A stretch of DNA of 64,000 nt from Nitrospinaceae bacterium (GTDB lineage Bacteria; UBA8248), in the NCBI GenBank assembly GCA_018669005.1, contig JABJAL010000072.1, forward strand, positions 62,001 through 126,000. Reading direction: 5' to 3'. The notes beneath the pieces were generated by a model. The model saw nothing but the letters and a program-made list of their open reading frames with translations. It made no database searches and was not told the origin of the DNA. This document shows, one piece after another, positions 27,167-33,815 of the stretch. Positions within the stretch are counted from its first letter, which is position 1, and every line of letters begins with the position of its first letter. A program made the translations under genes and the position numbers.

Positions 27167-28195
27167 GTGGCCCTGCCTGATGATGAATTCGAGTATTTCT
27201 TTGACAAACCATGGTCCGATGGCCTGCCGGTTGTTATCCCGACCGAGGAGCGAATTGCAGACATGCTGGCTGGTGCCTCCCGCGACCCGGAAGAATTTAT
27301 CGGCAACGTGCCGCCCGCCAATGAGCCTGCCAATGTTCGCAGTGTGGCGATCCATGCCGTAATGGCGGGTTGTAAATCAGATTACCTCCCTGCCGTCATC
27401 GCCGGGCTGGAGGCCGTGCTTGCCGAATCGTTTAATATGGGCGGGGTTCAGGCCACCATGCACAGTGCCGCGCCGCTGATGATCTTCAATGGCCCCCATG
27501 GAAAAGAAATTGGCCTCCATGGCGCATCGGGTTGCTTTGGTCCCGGTTTCAGAGCAAACGCAACAATCGGCCGCGCGCTAAGGCTCATGCTCATGAATCA
27601 GGGCGCGGGCATTCCCGGTGTTGTTTCGATGAGCACCTTCGGCCAGCCTTCGCGCTACACCTACTGTATCCGCGAGAACGAGGAAGATAGTCCCTGGGAG
27701 ACACTGGCGGAAACGCGGGGCTGCGCTGCGGGCGATAATGCCGTCACCGTTGTTGCCTGCGAGAATCCCAAGCTCGTGTTCGATGATATGAGCAGCGATC
27801 CAGAACACCTGCTTGCTGCCCCGGCGGACGCCATGAGTTACTTGGGGAGTATGAACGCGCTTAGGCGATCCGATCTGGTGGTGGCGATTAGCCCCGACCA
27901 CGCAAAAATTTGCGACAGCGCGGGCTGGAGTAAGGCCGATGTCCATCAATACCTATGCGAAAAAGCGGGCAAGACCCTCGGCGAGCTTAAAACAGGAGGC
28001 GGCTTTACCGAGGAGCGCATAAAAGATCTGCCCATCAATGTCGATCTTGGCGATGATTCGTTTTTTGTGCCCACAATCAAAGACCCCAAAGATCTGATGA
28101 TCATCGTAGCGGGCGGCATCCCCGGGCCCATCAGCGCCGTCATGCACGGCTGGAACGGCGCAAGCCGCCCCGTGACGCGGACTTTTGAGGCATAG
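27167..28195 (+). CDS. Uncharacterised ~340-residue protein, copy 3 of 3
   Basis: 342 residues, third member of the family, with VMAGCKSDYLPAVIAG and GCFGPGFRANATIGRALR conserved. It starts at GTG 27167 after AAAGGAAAA. The retention of the two Cys-containing blocks in all three copies suggests they matter for activity. Separated from copy 2 by the DUF1330 gene. Confidence 0.8.
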   Translation: MALPDDEFEYFFDKPWSDGLPVVIPTEERIADMLAGASRDPEEFIGNVPPANEPANVRSVAIHAVMAGCKSDYLPAVIAGLEAVLAESFNMGGVQATMHSAAPLMIFNGPHGKEIGLHGASGCFGPGFRANATIGRALRLMLMNQGAGIPGVVSMSTFGQPSRYTYCIRENEEDSPWETLAETRGCAAGDNAVTVVACENPKLVFDDMSSDPEHLLAAPADAMSYLGSMNALRRSDLVVAISPDHAKICDSAGWSKADVHQYLCEKAGKTLGELKTGGGFTEERIKDLPINVDLGDDSFFVPTIKDPKDLMIIVAGGIPGPISAVMHGWNGASRPVTRTFEA

Positions 28196-28216
28196 AAAGG
28201 GAAAAGGTGAGAATTT

Positions 28217-29221
28217 ATGCGTTTGGATTGTCTTGGAAATTTGCTTTCTCCCGCGACGGGACATGAACTGGAACTCAAGCCCGGGGCGGAAATTGAAAAC
28301 GACAAATTAAAATCGGGCGAGCTGGCGGACGCTTCCGCCGGTGCCGTTTTTCCCGTCCGGAATTTCATTCCCCGCTTCGCCGGGGATAAAAACTACGCCG
28401 CCACTTTCGGGTATCAATGGGAGGCTTTTCAGCGGACCCAGATCGACAGCGTTACTGGGCTTACCGTCTGCCGCGACCGGTTTTTCGGCCACTCATCGTG
28501 GCCTGAAAAAATGGCGGGCGAGACAATTTTAGAAGTTGGCTGCGGGGCCGGGCGCTACGCCGATGTTGTTCTGGGGACGGGAGCGGTTCTGTATTCGACG
28601 GACATGTCCTCGGCGGTGGATGTCTGCCTTGAAAACAACGGCCATCATCCGAACCACACCGTTATCCAGGCGGACATGCGCGCCCTGCCGTTTCCCGAAA
28701 AAATGTTCGACCGGATTTTCTGCTTCGGTGTTTTACAGCACACCCCGGACCCGAAAGCGGCTTTCGTGGGTTTGCTTTCATATTTAAAGCCGGGGGGCGT
28801 GCTCTCGGTCGATTGCTATCACAAGGACGGGGTCATCGCGCCCTGGAAATCGAAATATCTCTGGCGCTGGCTCGCCACCCGGATGCCGGTGGACACACTT
28901 CACAAAGTTGTAAAGTGGTACGTTCCCAAATGGATGCCGGTGGACCGTTTTATCGCGAAGATTCCCTATCTGAGGCGTTATTTGCGCTGTGTTGTTCCCT
29001 GTTTTGTGCATGATGGTTTCGGGCTGGACGAAAAGCAGGCGGTGGAGTGGGCGGTGCTCGACACCTTCGATGCGCTTTCCGCCGCCCATGACCACCCGCA
29101 GACGGTGGACACAGTCCGCTCGTGGTTTGAGGAGGCGGGCATGAAGAACATCGAGGTCCGGGGCGGCCCCATCGTCGTGGGCAATGGCCAGATGGCGGGG
29201 GGCGAGTTCGACAAACGTTAA
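28217..29221 (+). CDS. SAM-dependent methyltransferase with Trm112-like head
   Basis: 334 residues. The first ~55 resemble a Trm112-type small domain (LDCLGNLLSPATGHELEL ... VFPVRNFIPRF) without its zinc Cys set. A class I methyltransferase follows: LEVGCGAGRYADVVL as motif I, ADMRALPFPEKMFDRI as motif II/IV, LKPGGVLSVDCY as strand 5. Proteins of this shape often modify lipids, quinones or sugars; the substrate is unknown. It begins 21 bases after copy 3 of the uncharacterised family. Confidence 0.82.
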   Translation: MRLDCLGNLLSPATGHELELKPGAEIENDKLKSGELADASAGAVFPVRNFIPRFAGDKNYAATFGYQWEAFQRTQIDSVTGLTVCRDRFFGHSSWPEKMAGETILEVGCGAGRYADVVLGTGAVLYSTDMSSAVDVCLENNGHHPNHTVIQADMRALPFPEKMFDRIFCFGVLQHTPDPKAAFVGLLSYLKPGGVLSVDCYHKDGVIAPWKSKYLWRWLATRMPVDTLHKVVKWYVPKWMPVDRFIAKIPYLRRYLRCVVPCFVHDGFGLDEKQAVEWAVLDTFDALSAAHDHPQTVDTVRSWFEEAGMKNIEVRGGPIVVGNGQMAGGEFDKR

Positions 29222-29302
29222 GCCTGGTGTGCCGAACCCAGCTGTTTTGATATGTTGTCTGCCTCGGGGATGAACTTTTGCCGCCTAATTAGAGAGATAA
29301 TC

Positions 29303-30427
29303 GTGCCTGCGAAAAAAGCGCCAGCAGCTAAGACGGAATCTGTGGTCAAGAAGAAACCTGCGGCCAAGAAAAAAACTACCGTAAAAAAGAAAGAGACTAA
29401 GAAAGCGCCTGCGGCTGAAAAGAAATCTACGGCCGAAAAGAAACCTGTAGCCAAGAAAAAAGCCGTCTCGAAAAAATCGCCGGCGAACGCAATGGGGTTT
29501 AAGCCGGGCGTGCCAAAAGAAAAGCCAAAAGGTCGAATCTACGAGGGGCCGCTTAATGTGAATGCGAAGCCGAAAAAGGCCGACACGATTTTTTTTGGTG
29601 TGGGTGGGGTGCCGCATTCGGCCAAGCCCCAGGGCCACCCGGAGGCAGTGCGCCGGCTTCATGAGCTTGGTCTTGGCGTCTACGAGATGGAGTTTGTCCA
29701 CGGGGTGCGTATTCGGCCAGAGACCTGCGAGCTGGTAAAAGCGGCGCAGGCCGAAACGGGTGTGCACGTCACGGCGCATGGGCCCTACTACGTCAATCTG
29801 TACTCGCTTGAGGAAGAGAAGGTTGAGGCGAGCCGCAAGCGCGTGCTCGACACGGCGCGGGCGCTCGCGGCCTGCGGTGGAGATGGCGCATGTTTTCATG
29901 CCGGGTTTTATCAAAAACGTGACCCGGCAGAGGTGCATGCCTTCATGACAAAACAAATTGGAGAGCTGGTCGATATTTTAGAAAAGGAAGGCTGCCCGGT
30001 GCGGCTCGACCCTGAGACGACGGGTAAGGGGAGCCAGTTCGGCTCGTTGGCCGAGCTTTGCGAGATGGGCGATGCGCTCCAGGGCAAGAATATGAGTATC
30101 ACGATTGATTTTGCCCATATCCATGCCCGGACAGCCGGGGCGATGAACACGTATGACGAGTTCGCGGGCCAGCTTGAGCTGATGAAAAATAAATTGGGAA
30201 AAGAGGCCCTTTCGTCGATGCATATCCATCTTTCGGGTATCGCCTACACCGAAAAGGGGGAGGCGCACCACCTTGAGCTCGACGACTCGGACATGAACTA
30301 TGAGGATCTTTTTCGGGCGCTGATTGATTTTGGGGCCTCGGGACGGGTGGTCTGCGAGAGCCCGGCCCTTGAGTATGACGCCCTGATTATGCAGAAGGCC
30401 TACCGGCGACTAGCTGGTACTAAATAG
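29303..30427 (+). CDS. Endonuclease IV-like TIM-barrel protein with histone-H1-like tail
   Basis: About 374 residues. The first ~55 are Lys/Ala/Pro-rich (repeats such as KKPAAKKK and KKAPAAEKK). The rest is an AP-endonuclease-2 barrel: HVTAHGPYYVNL, FHAGFY, DPETTGK, IDFAHIHAR, SMHIHLSGIAY and ESP supply the His/Asp/Glu metal cluster of Nfo enzymes. It probably cleaves DNA at abasic sites. I use the GTG at 29303; ATG 29270 is an alternative. The basic tail parallels that of the peroxiredoxin at 18.5 kb. Confidence 0.8.
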   Translation: MPAKKAPAAKTESVVKKKPAAKKKTTVKKKETKKAPAAEKKSTAEKKPVAKKKAVSKKSPANAMGFKPGVPKEKPKGRIYEGPLNVNAKPKKADTIFFGVGGVPHSAKPQGHPEAVRRLHELGLGVYEMEFVHGVRIRPETCELVKAAQAETGVHVTAHGPYYVNLYSLEEEKVEASRKRVLDTARALAACGGDGACFHAGFYQKRDPAEVHAFMTKQIGELVDILEKEGCPVRLDPETTGKGSQFGSLAELCEMGDALQGKNMSITIDFAHIHARTAGAMNTYDEFAGQLELMKNKLGKEALSSMHIHLSGIAYTEKGEAHHLELDDSDMNYEDLFRALIDFGASGRVVCESPALEYDALIMQKAYRRLAGTK

Positions 30428-30452
30428 TAGACCAATCCATCTGAAAAAGTGC

Positions 30453-30481
30453 TTGACCACCCACAGTTGTACGAGTATAGA
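30453..30481 (+). promoter_or_regulatory. Promoter of the MerT-like gene
   Basis: TTGACC (30453-30458), 17-base spacer, TATAGA (30476-30481), ending 58 bases before the ATG. The spacer contains GTAC but is not the stretched 19-base spacing of MerR-controlled promoters, so MerR control is not evident. No merR gene is in the window. Confidence 0.6.
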
Positions 30482-30538
30482 ATTCACATTACCATTTTTC
30501 AGACCACCGGCATTTCGCGTTGCAAGGGGAGAGGTACG

Positions 30539-31012
30539 ATGGTGGGAAAAGACTCGTTTAGACCCTCTAATATACTCAAGAACCTGCTTATTCGTGCCGG
30601 GGTGAGCCCGTGATGCGCGCCTTCATTGGTCCCGGGTCTCGGGGCCGCAATGCTCGGCGCGCTGGGTAGCCTTACGCCGTACAGGCCGTATTTTGTTGTT
30701 TTTACGATTGTTGCGCTTGTTTGGACATATTTGCGCCATTACGGTTGGTGCGTGTCGAATTCGTGGGAAGAGGGTATTGGGGCCGTATTTGCCTGCCTTA
30801 GGCCATCGAGCGAAAAAGACGCCGGGCTCATCATCGCCTCGGTTTTCGTTCTCGCAATAATTATCGCTCCTCCCTGGAGTGTATTCCAGTATTTTGAGCC
30901 CGCTAACCCCTGCGCGGTCAGGATCCAACGACCAAAGGTGGCCCCTGCTGCGGGGTCTCATCGGCCTATTTCTCATTCAGTCTCAGCGGCTCAAAATCCC
31001 TGCGCGAAATAA
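30539..31012 (+). CDS. merT: MerT-like mercury transporter, selenoprotein (Sec25-Cys26)
   Basis: 157 residues when TGA 30611-30613 is read as selenocysteine. The first membrane segment has GVSPUCAPSLVPGLGAAMLG followed by GSLTPYRPYFVVFT, matching MerT, whose Cys24-Cys25 pair binds Hg(II). Here the pair is Sec25-Cys26. Two Cys in the cytoplasmic loop (C71, C86) match MerT's second pair, and a third membrane segment follows. AAGGGGAGAGG precedes the ATG. A stem-loop 14 bases after TGA is the candidate SECIS. Ordinary annotation would start at 30626 and lose the metal site. Mercury as substrate is inferred from the family. Confidence 0.82.
30628..30646 (+). promoter_or_regulatory. Candidate bacterial SECIS of the MerT-like gene
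   Basis: GGTCCC, loop GGGTCTC, GGGGCC form a six-pair stem (one G-U) inside the coding sequence. It begins 14 bases after the TGA. Known bacterial SECIS elements lie at this distance and need a G (often GU) in the apical loop; the loop here has GGTCT. Confidence 0.7.
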
Positions 31013-31091
31013 TTTTTGAATGAAATCCCCCTGTTTTTGTTCTAACTGCAACTTGGGTGCGTTTTCGCGCCCATAAATCCAAAAGACTTAG

Positions 31092-31121
31092 TTGACCCGG
31101 TGGCGGGCTCCAGGCTATAGC
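31092..31121 (+). promoter_or_regulatory. Promoter of the selenoglutaredoxin gene
   Basis: TTGACC (31092-31097), 18-base spacer, TATAGC (31116-31121). It shares its -35 sequence with the promoter of the MerT-like gene. The 178-base gap 31013-31190 holds nothing else I can name. Confidence 0.5.
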
Positions 31122-31190
31122 AGGTTCCCAGGAAACGGGTTTTAGTTGTTGTTTTTCTACTTACCAAGAAGTGCTACAGGAGACAAAAAA

Positions 31191-31430
31191 ATGAGTGATA
31201 AAGAAGTAATCGTCTATTCGTCGAGCACCTGACCCCCCTGCAAAGCGGTGAGAGAGTTTCTCTCACATCATAACGTTGCGTTCGATGAGAAAATGGTAGA
31301 CCAGGATGCTGCGGCCCTTGAGGCCTTCAAGCAAACTGGTTCGCGCGGCACCCCCACGATTATGGTTGGCGAGGAAATGATTATCGGTTTTGATCGCGGG
31401 CGGCTTGAACAGCTTCTGGACCTTAACTAG
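31191..31430 (+). CDS. Glutaredoxin-like selenoprotein with UPPC active site
   Basis: 79 residues when TGA 31230-31232 is read as selenocysteine. The sequence EVIVYSSSTUPPCKAVREFL places Sec14 at the first Cys of the glutaredoxin CxxC motif, with Cys17 as partner. The rest is a standard small glutaredoxin: FKQTGSRGTPTIMVGEEMII with the cis-Pro TPT, then GFDRGRLEQLL. An AGGAGA ribosome site lies in front of ATG 31191. A perfect 7-base stem-loop begins 15 bases after TGA. Without recoding, only the part from GTG 31248 would be called. It probably reduces a metal-thiol or disulfide partner encoded nearby. Confidence 0.9.
31248..31266 (+). promoter_or_regulatory. Candidate bacterial SECIS of the selenoglutaredoxin
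   Basis: GTGAGAG, loop AGTTT, CTCTCAC: a perfect 7-base stem with a G in the loop, starting 15 bases after the TGA. Confidence 0.8.
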
Positions 31431-31444
31431 CCCGAGGTAAAACG

Positions 31445-31741
31445 ATGTCGAATGACGAGCGTCATCTTCTCTGCCCAACCTGAGAGCAGAAGATACCCGT
31501 GCCGGGTGACACGGCGGAGGGCGGGCTTATCGATTGCCCCAACTGAGCGGGTATCATGCTCCGCCTCGGCGAGGCGGAAGAGGGCGAGGCCCTGCGCATG
31601 GTGCAGATGATCTCGTGCCCCGGTTGCGGCGAGAGGCTGCCCATCGATGACGACACCTCGCCGGGCACCGTTGTGCGCCACGACGGGGTTGATTACACGC
31701 TAACCAAAAAATTTGGCGCCTTTGCGCTCGTGTCCGAGTAA
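31445..31741 (+). CDS. Double-selenocysteine CPxU protein, zinc-ribbon-like
   Basis: 98 residues with two in-frame TGA codons, at 31481-31483 and 31544-31546. Read through, it has three equivalent motifs: C10-P-T-U13, C31-P-N-U34 and C58-P-G-C61. The last shows that Cys is the normal residue at the fourth place, so both TGAs replace Cys. The C-terminal ~40 residues (HDGVDYTLTKKFGAFALVSE) stay in frame. Each TGA has its own stem-loop 13 bases downstream. CPxC pairs usually bind zinc or iron; CPxU could bind soft metals such as Hg or act as redox pairs. I know no described family with this layout. The gene lies 14 bases after the glutaredoxin stop. Confidence 0.8.
31497..31514 (+). promoter_or_regulatory. 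Candidate SECIS for the first Sec of the CPxU protein
   Basis: CCGTG, loop CCGGGTGA, CACGG, starting 13 bases after TGA 31481-31483. An alternative pairing ACCCG-TGC-CGGGT overlaps it. Confidence 0.6.
31560..31578 (+). promoter_or_regulatory. Candidate SECIS for the second Sec of the CPxU protein
   Basis: TCCGCCTC, loop GGC, GAGGCGGA: a perfect 8-base stem with G in the loop, starting 13 bases after TGA 31544-31546. Confidence 0.7.
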
Positions 31742-31759
31742 AAAAGAGGCGCTGTAATC

Positions 31760-32044
31760 ATGGGCGAGGCAGGCGGAAACATCTCAGGCGAGATTGCCCC
31801 GAACGGGGGCCTCCCGAGCGGAATTTCCCCGAAAAAAAGCGGTCTTGCTGGCAAGGCCCTTCTCGCGGCGGCATTTTTCGCCTGCCCCTGCCACCTCCCC
31901 ATCTATATCGCCCTGCTCGGGGGCACCGCCCTGGGCGGATATTTAACCGAGAACACCCTCCTTGTCGCCGCCGCGCTCTCTGCCGTGTTCGCCCTCTCGC
32001 TCTTCGCGGGGATGCGAAAGATCAAACCCGGGCAAGCTGGATAA
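31760..32044 (+). CDS. merE: MerE-like small mercury-transport membrane protein
   Basis: 94 residues with two membrane segments. The first contains FFACPCHLPIYIALLGGTAL, the vicinal Cys motif CPCHLPI of MerE-type broad mercury transporters, followed by a second helix and the short basic end. The N-terminal ~28 residues are polar and Gly-rich, longer than in known MerE. It follows the CPxU selenoprotein by 18 bases and probably shares its transcript. Mercury transport is inferred from the motif and the neighbours. Confidence 0.68.
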   Translation: MGEAGGNISGEIAPNGGLPSGISPKKSGLAGKALLAAAFFACPCHLPIYIALLGGTALGGYLTENTLLVAAALSAVFALSLFAGMRKIKPGQAG

Positions 32045-32231
32045 CCCCCCCCTTCGCAATTGCCTGAACTGGTATCCTGTCGGCTTTAAGTGCAGTCTTC
32101 TCGGGCCCTGGTCCGAAATACCCGCTAGGCTTGGCATCAATATGGGCCGGTGTTAGAATCGCCTCCGCTTGAGCGCCAGTGGCGCCGGGTTTTTTAGTGG
32201 TTGTCGCCGAATTATCTTTAGGAGTTTTGCT

Positions 32232-33191
32232 GTGGCTGAAAGAGATTTTGACATTATTATTGTTGGCGCGGGCCCTGCGGGCCTGACGGCTGGCCTGTAT
32301 ACATCGCGCTCGAAGCTCAATGTCATGTGCTACGAGAAGCTCGCGCCGGGCGGTGAAATACTCAACACCGAGCATGTTGAGGACTATCCCGGTTTCGAGA
32401 TGATTGGCGGCCCCGAGCTTGCCCAGAAGTTCACCGACCATGCAGTGAAGTTCGGCCTTAAAATTGAGATGGAAGAAGTCACCGAAATCCGCAAGGATGG
32501 GGATGATTTTCTCGTCAAAACCGACATGGGCGAGCATCGCTGCGGTGCGGTGATATACACGGCGGGTGGCCATCCAAGAAAACTGGAAATCCCCGGCGAG
32601 GAGACTTACGCTGGCAAGGGAGTGAGCTACTGCGCGCTCTGTGATGGCGCTTTTTTCCAAGATGAGGTCATTACCGTTGTCGGCGGCGGAAACAGTGCCG
32701 TTGACGAGGCCCAGTTTTTGACGAAATACGGCTCAAAGGTTTATCTTGTGCACCGGCGGCAGGGCTTTCGGGCCCACCAGGTGGCAGTGGAAAAGCTCCA
32801 GGAAAATCCCAAGATAGAACTTATGTTAGACCATGTGGCCGAGGAGGTTGTCGGCGACGATAAGGAAATGAAGGCGCTCCGCGTTCGCAACGTCAAGACG
32901 GGCGAGATTAAAGATGTTGAGGCCAACGGCCTTTTTGTTTTTGTCGGCTTTCTTCCCAATACTGACGTCATTAAGGACGAGATAGAAAAAGACGAGAGCG
33001 GCTTCATCTACACGGATCAGAAAATGGAAACATGCGTTCCCGGTCTTTTTGTCGCGGGCGATGTTCGTAGCCAGCTTATTCGCCAGATTACAAACGCCTC
33101 AGGCGATGCGACGACGGCGGCCGTGGCGGCTGAAAAATACCTTGAGGCCCAGGAAGACGCAAAGAAAGTGTCCGCCGCCGCCTCTTCGTGA
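32232..33191 (+). CDS. trxB: Thioredoxin reductase
   Basis: 319 residues. FAD motif IIIVGAGPAGLTAGLYTSRS, redox pair C134-A-L-C137 in YCALCDGAFF, NADPH motif VVGGGNSAVDEA and the C-terminal GLFVAGDVR...QITNASGDATTAA. It transfers electrons from NADPH to thioredoxin or glutaredoxin-like partners. I chose the GTG at 32232, which has AGGAG 8 bases upstream. It lies 187 bases after the MerE-like gene, on the same strand. A GC hairpin (32173-32185) with a T run lies between them. It could reduce the selenoproteins upstream. Confidence 0.93.
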   Translation: MAERDFDIIIVGAGPAGLTAGLYTSRSKLNVMCYEKLAPGGEILNTEHVEDYPGFEMIGGPELAQKFTDHAVKFGLKIEMEEVTEIRKDGDDFLVKTDMGEHRCGAVIYTAGGHPRKLEIPGEETYAGKGVSYCALCDGAFFQDEVITVVGGGNSAVDEAQFLTKYGSKVYLVHRRQGFRAHQVAVEKLQENPKIELMLDHVAEEVVGDDKEMKALRVRNVKTGEIKDVEANGLFVFVGFLPNTDVIKDEIEKDESGFIYTDQKMETCVPGLFVAGDVRSQLIRQITNASGDATTAAVAAEKYLEAQEDAKKVSAAASS

Positions 33192-33236
33192 TATGATTTT
33201 TCCCGGACAAGACATTTTCCGGACAGGAGATAGCAC

Positions 33237-33791
33237 ATGCAGTTTTCGACCGCGATAAGACGATTTTTTCTATTCGATATCGTCAAGGGCATGGCCATCA
33301 CGCTTCGTCATATGGTCAAAAAACCCGTTACGCTTCAGTATCCCGACGAGCGTTGGGAGACGGCCGAGCGATTTCGTGGTTTTCTGGGTCTGACGCGGGA
33401 TTTTCAAACCGGCGAGGAAAACTGCATTGGCTGCCTCAATTGCGAGAAAGCCTGCCCGGTGGACTGCATCACCATCCTCACGGCCGAAAAGGGCCGGGGT
33501 ATGTACGCCAAAGAGTTTTATATCGATTACATGCGTTGCATGTATTGTGGGCTGTGCACTGAGGCGTGCCCGACGACGCCTAAATCCATCGTGCATACGA
33601 ATCAGTACGAGACGACCGGCTATTTCCGGGAAGATCTGGTTTATGAAAAGGAGCGTCTTTACGATATCTGGGAGAAGGAAGTGAACTATGCTGGCCCGCG
33701 TCCCTGGGGCAAGCTCTTTGGCCTTCGTGCCCAGGAAAACGAGAGACGACCCGCAGAGCCAGAGCCCGAAGCGGCCGCGTCAGCAGAATAA
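33237..33791 (+). CDS. nuoI: NADH-quinone oxidoreductase subunit I
   Basis: 184 residues. Two [4Fe-4S] motifs, CIGCLNCEKACP and CMYCGLCTEACP, flank the subunit I linker, and an N-terminal amphipathic stretch (GMAITLRHMVKKPVTLQYPD) is typical. NuoI carries electrons to cluster N2 in complex I. It stands alone here with no other nuo gene, unlike the usual operon. AGGAGA precedes the ATG. Confidence 0.92.
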   Translation: MQFSTAIRRFFLFDIVKGMAITLRHMVKKPVTLQYPDERWETAERFRGFLGLTRDFQTGEENCIGCLNCEKACPVDCITILTAEKGRGMYAKEFYIDYMRCMYCGLCTEACPTTPKSIVHTNQYETTGYFREDLVYEKERLYDIWEKEVNYAGPRPWGKLFGLRAQENERRPAEPEPEAAASAE

Positions 33792-33815
33792 ACCCATACC
33801 CCTCGGCGGCATCCA

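Noticed and set aside
29285-29956. Minus-strand 223-codon frame opposite the H1-tailed endonuclease
   Set aside because: Its Phe/Arg-rich sequence is the complement of Lys/Ala repeats.
32173-32196. GC hairpin plus T run before trxB as a firm terminator of the selenoprotein operon
   Set aside because: Stem is only five pairs and the T run starts five bases later; too weak to list as a terminator.
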